Shown piece by piece: positions 15,315 to 22,535 of a stretch of DNA of 38,184 bases. Numbering within the stretch: position 1 is the first letter of the stretch; the number at the start of each line of letters is the position of its first letter. The translations under genes and the position numbers were made by a program. Under the pieces are notes generated by a model that did no database searches, was not told the origin of the DNA, and saw nothing but the letters and a program-made list of their open reading frames with translations. The stretch is from an uncultured Lentisphaerota bacterium (GTDB lineage: Bacteria > Verrucomicrobiota > Kiritimatiellia > RFP12 > UBA1067), in NCBI GenBank assembly GCA_946413265.1, contig CAMKJU010000032.1:1-38184 (forward strand), in the 5' to 3' direction.

Positions 15315-15325
15315 TACGGCATCAT
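15315..15325 (+). repeat. TACGGCATCAT element, copy 1
   Basis: TACGGCATCAT lies 37 bases before the start of the 133-residue gene. An identical copy at 15906-15916 precedes the next gene by 70 bases. Both are followed by a G/C-rich GCGCCG or GCGGCG stretch. A shared regulatory site or a duplicated leader. Confidence 0.45.
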
Positions 15326-15361
15326 GTGCGCCGTGGCAAAAGCCATGGAAAGGAAAAACAC

Positions 15362-15763
15362 ATGAGCAAGAACTGGAACCCGAATCAGGGCTTCCCTTCG
15401 CCGGAGCAGGTGGAGCGGATGATCGCCGCCGAGGTGAAGCACCTCGCCGAGATCGAATACGCGCGGAATCGCGGGATCGAGGAGAAGCGTCAAAGCCGGC
15501 GAGACCGCCTGCGAACGGCCTACAGGCTTCAGCGCAAGCCGGTCGGCTGCAGGGTCAACCTCGATGCCATCTTCTCCCTCGTTGGCAACGTGACGTCGGT
15601 TACGTTCGCCGCGTGGCGCGGACTCTTCGCGCTCGACATGGTGGCACTGGCCGATGCAGGAAACCGCAAGGATTTCGATGACATGGAGTTCCTCGTGACC
15701 CGTGCGCTCGGCGAACTGAACGGAATCAAGAATCTCCTCGCGCTCGCCCGCCGTCTCGCGTAG
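15362..15763 (+). CDS. Unknown protein, 133 residues
   Basis: Starts MSKNWNPNQGFPSPEQVERM with GGAAAGGA upstream. Largely helical and basic in the middle (ARNRGIEEKRQSRRDRLRTAYRLQRK), with a hydrophobic helix near 85-110. No known motif. Paired with a second small unknown gene downstream that shares an upstream element, so the two may act together. GC content is like the host, unlike the AT-rich genes on the other side of the relB module. Confidence 0.6.
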   Translation: MSKNWNPNQGFPSPEQVERMIAAEVKHLAEIEYARNRGIEEKRQSRRDRLRTAYRLQRKPVGCRVNLDAIFSLVGNVTSVTFAAWRGLFALDMVALADAGNRKDFDDMEFLVTRALGELNGIKNLLALARRLA

Positions 15764-15905
15764 CGGCGGCTCATCCATAGGCGGGCGGTGGCGATTCCCG
15801 TCCGCGCCCCGCTCCGGGCGGTTAAACCGCCCGGCGACCGTCCATTTTCGCCTCGAAAACAATCTTAATAAATCTTCAAACGGGCCGTTGCTATTCCTGG
15901 TGTAT

Positions 15906-15916
15906 TACGGCATCAT
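15906..15916 (+). repeat. TACGGCATCAT element, copy 2
   Basis: Identical 11-base match to 15315-15325, upstream of the 135-residue gene. The rest of the 222-base gap (15764-15985) holds nothing else I can support. Confidence 0.45.
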
Positions 15917-15985
15917 AGCGGCGTCCTTCGGGTGAAAGGGAAGTAGTCCGAGACGAAAAGAAAAACCGAAAGAAAGGAAAAAACG

Positions 15986-16393
15986 ATGAGTAGGAAGAAC
16001 GATGGAATCAACGAGACGACCCTCGGGTGGTTCAAGCGGGTGCATCCCGAAGAGCTGTGGGCGATCAAGGAAATGCCGCCGACAGTCACCTTCAAGGACA
16101 TGGAAAAGAGCATGGCGGCAGGTCAGGGAATGGGCGAGGCCGAACGCTACCGCACACGGGGCTTCCGCGACCTCTCGCGGAACTTCAGCGACATCGTGGC
16201 AGCGCCCGCGACCATCGAACTCGCCAAGCTGCCCGATACCGTGAGCGGCGTTTCCGGCGCGCTTGCGGTCATCATTGATGTTGCCAGGAAGATGCAGGGC
16301 ATCTGCCGCCGCGCCAAGAAGAACATGAAACGCCTCGGCAGCCTCTACTGGTCGAAACTCGATACGTGGGACACCCTGCGTAGAGCCATCTGA
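15986..16393 (+). CDS. Unknown protein, 135 residues
   Basis: Starts MSRKNDGINETTLGWFKRVH after a GAAAGGA site. Predicted mostly helical, with an Ala/Val-rich helix at about 88-105 (VSGVSGALAVIIDVARKM) and a basic C-terminus (RRAKKNMKRLG). No family recognised. Similar in size, orientation and upstream element to the gene at 15362, but the two proteins are not obviously homologous. Confidence 0.6.
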   Translation: MSRKNDGINETTLGWFKRVHPEELWAIKEMPPTVTFKDMEKSMAAGQGMGEAERYRTRGFRDLSRNFSDIVAAPATIELAKLPDTVSGVSGALAVIIDVARKMQGICRRAKKNMKRLGSLYWSKLDTWDTLRRAI

Positions 16394-16523
16394 CGGCTAC
16401 GGCAGGATTTTGCCTACAAGCCCGCCACGTCGCCGCGCGTCGGGCTTCTGGCGTCTGTACGAGTGAATGTCCTCACCTCGCGCCGGAGCGCGGCATGGGC
16501 CAACGTCGCGGCAATCTGCGCGA

Positions 16524-16892
16524 CTATAAGACGGTGCCTTGCCTGTCGCAGGGCGGTGTAACACCGTGGTGGGCATAATATCCGCGTCCCCATTTGTCCA
16601 TCGCCCTGACGAGTGCGGCTGCCGATTTGCCAAGTGCCGTCAGGGTATATTCGGTTTTGGGCGGAATGACGGGATAGATCTTGCGCGAGATTATCTCGTC
16701 CGTCTCAAGCTCGCGTAGTTGCTGGCTGAGCATCTTGGCGGTTGCCTGCGGCACCTTGCGCTTGATTTCGCTGTAGCGCATCGTGCCGTTTTCGGTCAGC
16801 CACCAGACGATGATTGCCTTGTACTTGCCGCCGAGAATGGCTATCGCCGCCTCCACTGCGCAGTGGAACCCCTCAAGTCTTTCTTTCGTCAT
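16524..16892 (-). CDS. HxlR-family thiol-type transcriptional regulator, second copy
   Basis: 122 residues, closely similar along its length to the HxlR protein at 7797 (GGKYKAIIVWWL, MRYSEIKRKVPQATAKMLSQQLRELE). Cys11 in the same place as YodB's sensing Cys and a C-terminal Cys (TPPCDRQ) are retained. Divergent from the FrnE-MBL operon through a spacer that resembles the 8154-8302 spacer; the palindrome is degenerate here (AAGTATGAAAC). It probably arose by duplication of a regulator plus its intergenic region. Confidence 0.9.
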   Translation of the reverse strand: MTKERLEGFHCAVEAAIAILGGKYKAIIVWWLTENGTMRYSEIKRKVPQATAKMLSQQLRELETDEIISRKIYPVIPPKTEYTLTALGKSAAALVRAMDKWGRGYYAHHGVTPPCDRQGTVL

Positions 16893-16959
16893 ACGTGGTT
16901 TCCTTCTGGGAAGTATGAAACAAAATTGTGCGTTCTTGTCGAAACGGGGCATAGTATAG

Positions 16960-16965
16960 TATAAT
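16960..16965 (+). promoter_or_regulatory. -10 box of the FrnE-MBL operon
   Basis: TATAAT followed by CTGCGGCGTT, 48 bases before the FrnE start; a weak -35 (TTGTCG) lies 18 bases upstream. Matches the layout of the promoter at 8228. Confidence 0.6.
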
Positions 16966-17012
16966 CTGCGGCGTTTTGCAACAGCAAGGAAAACAAGAAC
17001 GGAGAATACAAA

Positions 17013-17723
17013 ATGGTTCAGATAGACTACTGGTCGGACTACGCCTGTCCGTACTGCTACATCGGCGAGGCACGGCTGAAGAAAGCGGCCGAGGAGACCT
17101 TCCCGGACGGGGGATGGACACTCAGAATGCACAGCTTCGAGCTTGATCCTTCCGCCCCACGCAAGACGGAGACCGACACCGCAACGCGCTTTGCGCATAA
17201 GTACGGCCTCTCGCTCGCCGGCGCGAAGGCGCGCATCGAGGACATTTCGTCTCTCGGACGCGCAGAGGGAATCGACTTCCGCTACGCGACAACCCGCTAC
17301 ACAAACACGTTCGACGCGCACCGTCTGACCCATTACGCGCAAAGCCTCGGCGACGACGCGAAAACACATAAACTGGAAAGTCTCCTCTACGCGGCCTACT
17401 TCACGAAAAACCTCGAACTAGCAGACCACGCAGTCCTGCTCGATGCGGCGGTGGAAGCTGGCCTCGACAGGAGCGAAGCAGCCAAAGTCCTTTCGTCCGA
17501 GAAGTTCGCCAACGAGGTGCGAAGCGACGAGGCGCAGGCCGCGCGAATGGGCGTCCACGGCGTTCCGTATTTCGTCATCAACGGGAAGCTCGCCATCCCT
17601 GGCGCGATGTCCAAGGAGGACTTTGCCGCCGCGCTGCGTCAGGCGATGCCGGAAAAGAAGCCGGAGGATGCGCCCAAGCCCAAAGCCCACGTCTGCGGAC
17701 CGGACGGATGCCGACTTGAATAA
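17013..17723 (+). CDS. FrnE-like DsbA-family oxidoreductase
   Basis: 236 residues. Cytosolic thioredoxin-fold protein of the DsbA/2-hydroxychromene-2-carboxylate isomerase group, with active site CPYC at residues 12-15 (YWSDYACPYCYIGEARL), cis-Pro loop GVHGVPYFVING and full helical insertion. FrnE homologues act in disulfide exchange under oxidative or solvent stress. A Pro/Lys-rich C-terminal extension ends in a CGPDGC pair, unusual for the family and possibly a second redox or metal site. First gene of an operon divergent from HxlR. Confidence 0.92.
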   Translation: MVQIDYWSDYACPYCYIGEARLKKAAEETFPDGGWTLRMHSFELDPSAPRKTETDTATRFAHKYGLSLAGAKARIEDISSLGRAEGIDFRYATTRYTNTFDAHRLTHYAQSLGDDAKTHKLESLLYAAYFTKNLELADHAVLLDAAVEAGLDRSEAAKVLSSEKFANEVRSDEAQAARMGVHGVPYFVINGKLAIPGAMSKEDFAAALRQAMPEKKPEDAPKPKAHVCGPDGCRLE

Positions 17724-17735
17724 AGGCAACGCGTC

Positions 17736-18353
17736 ATGGTAGCCAGAGTTATCGTTCGCGATGTCTTCGAGACGAACGCCTACTTCGCAATAGACGAAGC
17801 AACGGGAAGCGGCTTCCTGGTCGACCCCGGGGCCGAGGCGGAACGGCTCTACAGCATCGTACGCGACAAGGGATGGTGCATTGAACGGATACTGCTCACG
17901 CACGGACATTTCGACCACACGGCGGCGGCGGAACCCTTGAGCCGCGCATGGAACGCTCCGATAGCAATGCACCGCCGTGGTGCGCCGTTTCTCGCGGACG
18001 CGAATCTGAATCTTAGCGCGCCATGCGGTCGATACGTCACAATCGGCACGCCCGTCGACTGGCTTGATGATGGCGATGAAGTACGCCTTGCCGCCAATCC
18101 TGCCTATTCAATCCGAGTCCTTCACGCGCCCGGACACACGCCTGATTCAGTAACCTACCATCTGCCGTCCGAGAACTGCGCCTTCGTGGGCGACTCAATC
18201 ATCGACGGGAACGTCGGCCTTACGAAATTCCCCGGCGGCGACCAGCCGACGCTCATTCGCTCCCTTGAAACGCGCATCCTCACGCTTCCAGCGGATACAA
18301 CGCTTCTTTCCGGTCACTCAGCTCCATTGCCCCTCAGAGAATTTCTGACGTGA
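17736..18353 (+). CDS. MBL-fold hydrolase, glyoxalase II-like
   Basis: 205 residues. The metal-binding motif THGHFDHTAAAE (HxHxDH), then APGHTPDSVTYHL, FVGDSIIDGNVG and SGHS give the metallo-beta-lactamase ligands in order. Size and motif order fit the YcbL/glyoxalase II-like group that hydrolyses thioesters such as lactoylglutathione. Thirteen bases after the FrnE gene. With HxlR and FrnE it makes a plausible thiol or aldehyde stress unit. Confidence 0.9.
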   Translation: MVARVIVRDVFETNAYFAIDEATGSGFLVDPGAEAERLYSIVRDKGWCIERILLTHGHFDHTAAAEPLSRAWNAPIAMHRRGAPFLADANLNLSAPCGRYVTIGTPVDWLDDGDEVRLAANPAYSIRVLHAPGHTPDSVTYHLPSENCAFVGDSIIDGNVGLTKFPGGDQPTLIRSLETRILTLPADTTLLSGHSAPLPLREFLT

Positions 18354-18421
18354 TCCTAATCCAAAATCGTAGGTGAGCAACGAACTTCTTGTTTCTGTTA
18401 GTCTCAAAGAACCCCCCAAAG

Positions 18422-19105
18422 TCACAAAGAGGCGGCGAACTTGTAGCCCAGCGAGCGGACGGACACGAGGCGACGGCCTTCAGGACCCAGCTTCTTGCGC
18501 AATACGAGGATGTGCTGGTCGAGTGTCCGGGTCGTCCCATAGTAGGTGAGTCCCCAGCAGGAGTTGAGAAGTTCGTCTCTTGAAATCACTTCGTCGGGAC
18601 GCGCCGCGAAAAGGAGCAGCAGACGCAGTTCACGGGCCGTCAGCGCGACGGATTTTCCGTCCGGGCGGACAAGCGACGCCTTGCGCGGGTCTATATGAAC
18701 AGTTCCAAGCGGAATTGTCTCGGGAGTACGCGAATCCGCCCTGCGCAAAACAGCGGCAACGCGGGCGAGAAGCTCGCGGACGCCGAACGGCTTGACGATG
18801 TAGTCGTCGGCGCCGAGTCCGAGTCCCTTGACCTTGTCATCCTCGCTCGACCGCGCCGTGAGGAAGATAATCGGTACCCTCGCGTCGACGGCCCTGATCC
18901 GCACACAGACCTCAAAGCCGTCCGTCGCGGGCATCATCACGTCGAGGAGGACCAGGTCGGGCCGCTTCTCGCCGAACGCGCGGAGCGCCGACGCTCCATC
19001 AGGCGTCTCGCGCACGGAGTAACCCTCGCTCGCGAGCGCCGCCTTCACGGCACGGCGTATTACGGGGTCATCTTCGGCGACAAGGACTTCAGGACCGCGC
19101 GACAT
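18422..19105 (-). CDS. OmpR/PhoB-family response regulator
   Basis: 227 residues from the second ATG (an ATG at 19111 is equally open). Receiver domain: acidic EDD at the N-terminus, phospho-Asp in LVLLDVMMP, Thr in IFLTAR and Lys in YIVKPFG. C-terminal winged helix: LTARELRLLLLFAARPDEVISRDELL through TTRTLDQHILVLRKKLG and SLGYKF. Complete. It overlaps the end of the histidine kinase gene by about 17 bases. It probably binds the TGTCA direct repeat upstream of the operon. Convergent with the MBL gene at 17736 across a 68-base gap without a clear terminator. Confidence 0.95.
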   Translation of the reverse strand: MSRGPEVLVAEDDPVIRRAVKAALASEGYSVRETPDGASALRAFGEKRPDLVLLDVMMPATDGFEVCVRIRAVDARVPIIFLTARSSEDDKVKGLGLGADDYIVKPFGVRELLARVAAVLRRADSRTPETIPLGTVHIDPRKASLVRPDGKSVALTARELRLLLLFAARPDEVISRDELLNSCWGLTYYGTTRTLDQHILVLRKKLGPEGRRLVSVRSLGYKFAASL

Positions 19106-19589
19106 GATCAAGAAGCTTCTCCACGAGGTCCGTCAACTGGGTGGCATTCTCCGCGATAGACGCAATGGCGTCGCGTCTGTCGGACTCCTCCGGCAGTCTG
19201 TGCTCTTTCAGAAGGTCGGCATTCAGGCAGAGTCCCGTGAGCGGCGTGCGCAGCTTGTGCGAAATGTCCGCCACAAACGCACGGTGCGCCGCCGACTGCC
19301 GCCGCGTGCGGCAGGCATCGACGGCGAAGAGTCCCGCCATCCCGCCCAGAATGATGATGAGCAGCAACAGAATCGCCGCCCCCGCCTCGTTCGCCATGCG
19401 CTCGGCGCGCGCGGAGACCTCCGCATTCGCGCGTCCGTGCTTCTCCCGGCACCCACATGTGCACTCTGGCTGGTTGGCGACCGCCGAACAGATGCCGGAG
19501 CGGTCATGCATGACGAGGCGAACGCCTGCCAGCGCGATGAGAAGCGCTGGCAGGCCAATCAGCGTGATGATCGCAATGGTTCGCTTCAT
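19089..19589 (-). CDS. Sensor histidine kinase lacking the ATPase domain
   Basis: 166 residues. Two membrane helices (about 4-27 and 72-93) enclose a 40-residue periplasmic loop with four Cys (GICSAV and ECTCGC). The dimerisation/phosphoacceptor helix follows (ADISHKLRTPLTGLCLNADLL). The protein then ends with LEKLLDHVA-type coiled helix; the N, G1 and G2 boxes of HATPase are absent. It cannot phosphorylate itself as read. Options: internal deletion, phosphorylation by another kinase, or a phosphatase/sensor-only role. The loop CxC motifs mirror those of the lipoprotein encoded 9 bases upstream. Confidence 0.85.
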   Translation of the reverse strand: MKRTIAIITLIGLPALLIALAGVRLVMHDRSGICSAVANQPECTCGCREKHGRANAEVSARAERMANEAGAAILLLLIIILGGMAGLFAVDACRTRRQSAAHRAFVADISHKLRTPLTGLCLNADLLKEHRLPEESDRRDAIASIAENATQLTDLVEKLLDHVARS

Positions 19590-19598
19590 TGGGCGATA

Positions 19599-19844
19599 TT
19601 ATTTCTTGCAGTTGCAGCCGGTCTTGCCGCAGGCACACTTCGCGTGGTCCGTGCAGCAGGTGCAGGGCTTGCCCTTGTCGCACGCGCAGGCCTTCTCCTT
19701 CGCGCAGTTGCAGGCATTGCCACAGACGCACGGCTTGCCGTCCGTGCAGGCGCACGCGCTCTTTCCATTGCACGTGCAGCATCCCGTGAAGGCCATCGCC
19801 GCCAATGCCACGACGCCCACCATTGTCATCAATTTGCTTTTCAT
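19599..19844 (-). CDS. Metallothionein-like Cys-rich lipoprotein
   Basis: 81 residues. A signal peptide ends in AFTGC (Cys22), a lipoprotein-type site, leaving a mature part of 60 residues with 18 Cys, nearly all in CxC or CC pairs (CTC, CAC, CVC, CNC) and repeated KPCxC units. This density and spacing are those of metallothioneins, yet the protein would be tethered to a membrane outside the cytosol. First gene of an operon with a Cys-loop sensor kinase and a response regulator. Most simply an extracytoplasmic soft-metal sponge (Cu, Ag, Zn, Cd or Hg) or a metal donor to the sensor. Metal identity is unknown. Confidence 0.9.
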   Translation of the reverse strand: MKSKLMTMVGVVALAAMAFTGCCTCNGKSACACTDGKPCVCGNACNCAKEKACACDKGKPCTCCTDHAKCACGKTGCNCKK

Positions 19845-19901
19845 CTCTTTGTTCCTTTCGTATTGTTGCGCCTCAAGACACCATGTCTTAAAGCGGCGCG
19901 T

Positions 19902-19943
19902 ATTATATCAATTCCTCGAAGCGGAAATGTCATACGAATGTCA
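19902..19943 (-). promoter_or_regulatory. Promoter with PhoB/OmpR-type direct repeat
   Basis: Minus-strand -10 TATAAT at 19902-19907. AATGTCA occurs at 19926-19932 and again at 19937-19943 (plus-strand reading), an exact 11-base direct repeat of the kind bound by PhoB/OmpR response regulators. It covers the place of the -35 box, and no good -35 is present, so the promoter should be activator-dependent. A small inverted repeat AAGACA-CCA-TGTCTT lies in the leader (about 19875-19889). Confidence 0.75.
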
Positions 19944-20015
19944 AACTTCCGGAGAAATCTCCAGCGCTTTCAATTACCATTCAACAGGCTCGTAGTCGCT
20001 CAATCCTCAACACGC

Positions 20016-20363
20016 CTACCACGTGACCGGCTCGGCGAGGATGGTGCCATCGGCAGGCGTGACGCTGCCCGGCGTGGCGGACTGGTACTGGATGCAGAGC
20101 ATTGTGAGCGGCGTCGAACCCGTGTTGCGGACGGCACGCTTGCCTGCGGGAGCGACGCGCACGACCGAGCCCTCTTTCACGGGGATGTTCGTTCCGTCGA
20201 CCTGATACTCGCCCTCTCCCGAAAGGAAGAAATACAGCTCCTCATGTTCCTTGTGCGTGTGGTAGAAACCGCCCTCCGTTCCGGGCGCGAACACTTGAAG
20301 TGAGAAGTCCGCGCCGCCGGCCAGAGTCCGATTTGAGGCCTTGTTTTCCTTGTCATGATTCAT
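20016..20363 (-). CDS. Single-domain cupin
   Basis: 115 residues. Motif 1 FYHTHKEHEELYFFLSGEG carries the His/His/Glu metal ligands, and motif 2 (VKEGSVVRVAPAGKRAVRNTG) has the PxG turn with Ala in place of the usual second His. Small cytosolic cupins of this kind bind a metal and a small ligand; the substrate is not predictable. Upstream on the same strand lies debris of an HD gene and patB. Terminator not seen. Confidence 0.88.
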   Translation of the reverse strand: MNHDKENKASNRTLAGGADFSLQVFAPGTEGGFYHTHKEHEELYFFLSGEGEYQVDGTNIPVKEGSVVRVAPAGKRAVRNTGSTPLTMLCIQYQSATPGSVTPADGTILAEPVTW

Positions 20364-20418
20364 GCCCTGTTAAACGCGGCAGATGCGCCGCCGGTTCAAC
20401 GAGCCGGAACAGTCTTAA

Positions 20419-20492
20419 TCACACTTCTAACGACTGGACGGCGGCGATGGTGCGCGTGATGAGGTCGTCCAGAGTCCAGCCGAGCTGGTCCA
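20419..20492 (-). pseudogene. C-terminal remnant of the HD-domain gene
   Basis: The last 24 codons (DQLGWTLDDLITRTIAAVQS then LEV, stop) nearly match the end of the intact HD gene at 23805. DNA identity by eye is above 90% over about 70 bases, then breaks off at the junction with patB debris. A duplicated 3' end without the rest. Confidence 0.75.
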
Positions 20493-20725
20493 CGCTGCTA
20501 TTCGATCCAACGCCTCTAGAAGTGTCTTGCGCGGACATGCAAGGTTGATGCGGAGGAAGGAATATCCTTTCGGTTCGCCGTAGATTGCGCCGGGCGAGAA
20601 CTTGACCTTCGCCTCGCGTTCGAGTTTACATGACAGTTCCGCCGATGAAAAACCGAGCGCCGTCGCATCTACCCACGCCGGGCAATGACCGTGTCAAAAT
20701 CGTAGTTCATGATTGGAAATTCCAT
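20493..20725 (-). pseudogene. Internally deleted patB/malY-type cystathionine beta-lyase
   Basis: The N-terminus MNYDFDTVIARRG (start at 20710 or 20725) is followed, after a frame change, by the family's C-terminal part: AWVDATALGFSSAELSCKL, AKVKFSPGAIYGEP, and FLRINLACPRKTLLEALDRI. The central ~280 residues, with the PLP lysine, are gone. The junction reads CGGCGTGGG, a sequence that fits both flanks, so deletion by short homology is likely. Non-functional. The gap 20726-20800 holds nothing further I can support. Confidence 0.75.
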
Positions 20726-20800
20726 GTCAATGCAATAGGTAACGGTTATTTCAACAGAATGCGTGATGGCATCCGACGAAGAGCTCCTTGCTGTTGAATG

Positions 20801-21616
20801 TCAGAGGTGTGTCTGTCGAAAAAGGAGACGTCGTGAGCAGTTGTCTAGATCGATCGGCTGGGTGATGGACGGATTCTTGCCGCAGACAGGACAGCTTCCG
20901 CCTGGAGGTGGAAGGCGAACTTCGTGAAATCTGGACTTTAGCGCGTCATAGACAAGGAGGCATCCCGCGAGGAGTTCACCAGCGCCGACGATGTACTTGA
21001 CCGCTTCCATGGCCTGGAGTGTTCCGATAACGCCACAAACGCCTCCGATCACGCCTGCCGTGTCGCACGATGGCGCAGAATGCTCGGACGAATACGGGAA
21101 GATGCACCTGAGACATGGCGCATGGTTAGGTACGTAGGTCGTGGTTTGCCCCCGGAATTGCAGGACTCCTGCATGGCTATACGGTTTTCCCTCAAGGACG
21201 CAGGCGTCGTTTATGAGATATTTGGCTGCGGCGTTGTCGGTGCCGTCGATGATGAAGTCCCAGGGGCGGATCAACTCACGCACGTTGTCGGCGTGCACGA
21301 CGGAATGGATCGCCACGACCTCTACGTCTGGGTTGAGGGCGGTTACCCTCTCCACGGCGCTCTGCACCTTTGGTCTGCCGATGTCGCCCGTCGTGTGAAG
21401 TATCTGCCGCTGGAGATTGGTGCGGTCCACTACGTCGAAATCCACGATTCCAAGCCGTCCGACGCCCGCGGCGGCGAGATAGAGTGCAGCCGGAGAGCCG
21501 AGCCCGCCGGCACCGACGACAAGAACCTTCGCGGCCATCAGTCTCCGCTGTCCGTCGAGGCCGATCTCCTTCAGCAAGATTTGTCGATAGTAACGCTCTG
21601 TTTGTTCGTCTGTCAT
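20801..21616 (-). CDS. HesA/MoeB/ThiF-family E1-like adenylyltransferase
   Basis: 271 residues. ATP site GAGGLGSPAALYLA, metal/ATP residues DFDVVDRTNLQRQ, DGTDN, a Zn site built from CLRC and CPVCGK, and the loop CDTAGVIGGVCGVIG. It adenylates the C-terminus of a ubiquitin-like sulfur carrier (ThiS/MoaD type) for sulfur transfer. No carrier gene is in the window. The last residues (SRRLLFRQTHL) look unlike the family and may come from a joined sequence. Its start overlaps the stop of cysK by four bases; the pairing suggests a role in sulfur mobilisation or an alternative cysteine route. Confidence 0.9.
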   Translation of the reverse strand: MTDEQTERYYRQILLKEIGLDGQRRLMAAKVLVVGAGGLGSPAALYLAAAGVGRLGIVDFDVVDRTNLQRQILHTTGDIGRPKVQSAVERVTALNPDVEVVAIHSVVHADNVRELIRPWDFIIDGTDNAAAKYLINDACVLEGKPYSHAGVLQFRGQTTTYVPNHAPCLRCIFPYSSEHSAPSCDTAGVIGGVCGVIGTLQAMEAVKYIVGAGELLAGCLLVYDALKSRFHEVRLPPPGGSCPVCGKNPSITQPIDLDNCSRRLLFRQTHL

Positions 21617-22530
21617 TCTCCCACCGGAAAAAGGCCCTTACTGATGTAGCGGTCGCCACGGTCGGGAAAGAGCGTGACAACGTTGCCGCGCAGTCCGGCG
21701 TGGATGGCCTTCAGCGCGGCGGCAAGCGCGCCGCCGGACGACGAGCCGGCGACGATACCCTCGCGCCGCGCCAGTTCGCGCGTGGCGGCGAACGCCTCGT
21801 CGTCACTCACTTTCACCACTTCGTCCACAAGCGACATGTCCATCGTGTCGGGGATGAAATCGTTGCCGATGCCCTCGATTTCGTAGTCCCCGTGTTCGCC
21901 GCCGCCCATCGTGGAGCCGACCGGATCGGCAAGGATGGCGCGGATCGCAGGGTTCTTCTCCTTGAGGTAGCGTACGACGCCGCTGAAGGTTCCGCCCGAG
22001 CCCGCGCCCGCGACGAACGCGTCGATCTGTCCGTCCATGTCGCGCCAGATCTCCGGCCCCGTCGTCTCGTAGTTGGCGCGCGGGTTCGCCGGGTTGTGGA
22101 ACTGCCCGAGGACGACCGCGCCGGACGTCGCTGCGGCGATTTCGTCCGCCGTCTTCTCCGCGAGGAGCATCCCGTCGGCGCGCGGCGTGCGCACGATTTC
22201 CGCGCCGAGCGCCCGGAGGAGCGCAACCTTCTCGCCGGAGAACTTGTCGGGGACCACAAAGATGACGCGGTAGCCGCGTCCCAGCGCGGCGAACGCGATG
22301 CCGATGCCGGTGTTGCCGGCCGTGCCCTCGACTACGGTGCCGCCCTTCTTAAGGACGCCGCGCCGCTCGGCGTCCTCGATCATGGCGCGTCCGATGCGGT
22401 CCTTCACACTGCCGCCAGGGTTCGCGAGTTCCAGCTTCGCGTAGAGCTTCGTGCCTTCGGGAATGTCGAAACGACTGATCCTCACCAGCGGAGTGTTGCC
22501 GATGAGCTCCTGGTATGATTCGTACCTCAT
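21613..22530 (-). CDS. cysK: Cysteine synthase (O-acetylserine sulfhydrylase) family
   Basis: 305 residues. PLP lysine in GGSVKDRIG near residue 45, PLP-phosphate region EGTAGNTGIG, and the glycine loop GAGSGGTFSG. Makes cysteine from O-acetylserine and sulfide; the EGTAGNTG variant leaves open a cystathionine beta-synthase-like or other beta-replacement role. The start at 22530 gives family length. Lies 5 bases after metB and overlaps the ThiF-like gene, so metB-cysK-thiF-like form one sulfur operon. Confidence 0.92.
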   Translation of the reverse strand: MRYESYQELIGNTPLVRISRFDIPEGTKLYAKLELANPGGSVKDRIGRAMIEDAERRGVLKKGGTVVEGTAGNTGIGIAFAALGRGYRVIFVVPDKFSGEKVALLRALGAEIVRTPRADGMLLAEKTADEIAAATSGAVVLGQFHNPANPRANYETTGPEIWRDMDGQIDAFVAGAGSGGTFSGVVRYLKEKNPAIRAILADPVGSTMGGGEHGDYEIEGIGNDFIPDTMDMSLVDEVVKVSDDEAFAATRELARREGIVAGSSSGGALAAALKAIHAGLRGNVVTLFPDRGDRYISKGLFPVGE

Positions 22531-22535
22531 GGCGG

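Noticed and set aside
18354..18421. Terminator between the convergent MBL and response regulator genes
   Set aside because: Only A/C-rich and T-rich runs; no stem of useful length.
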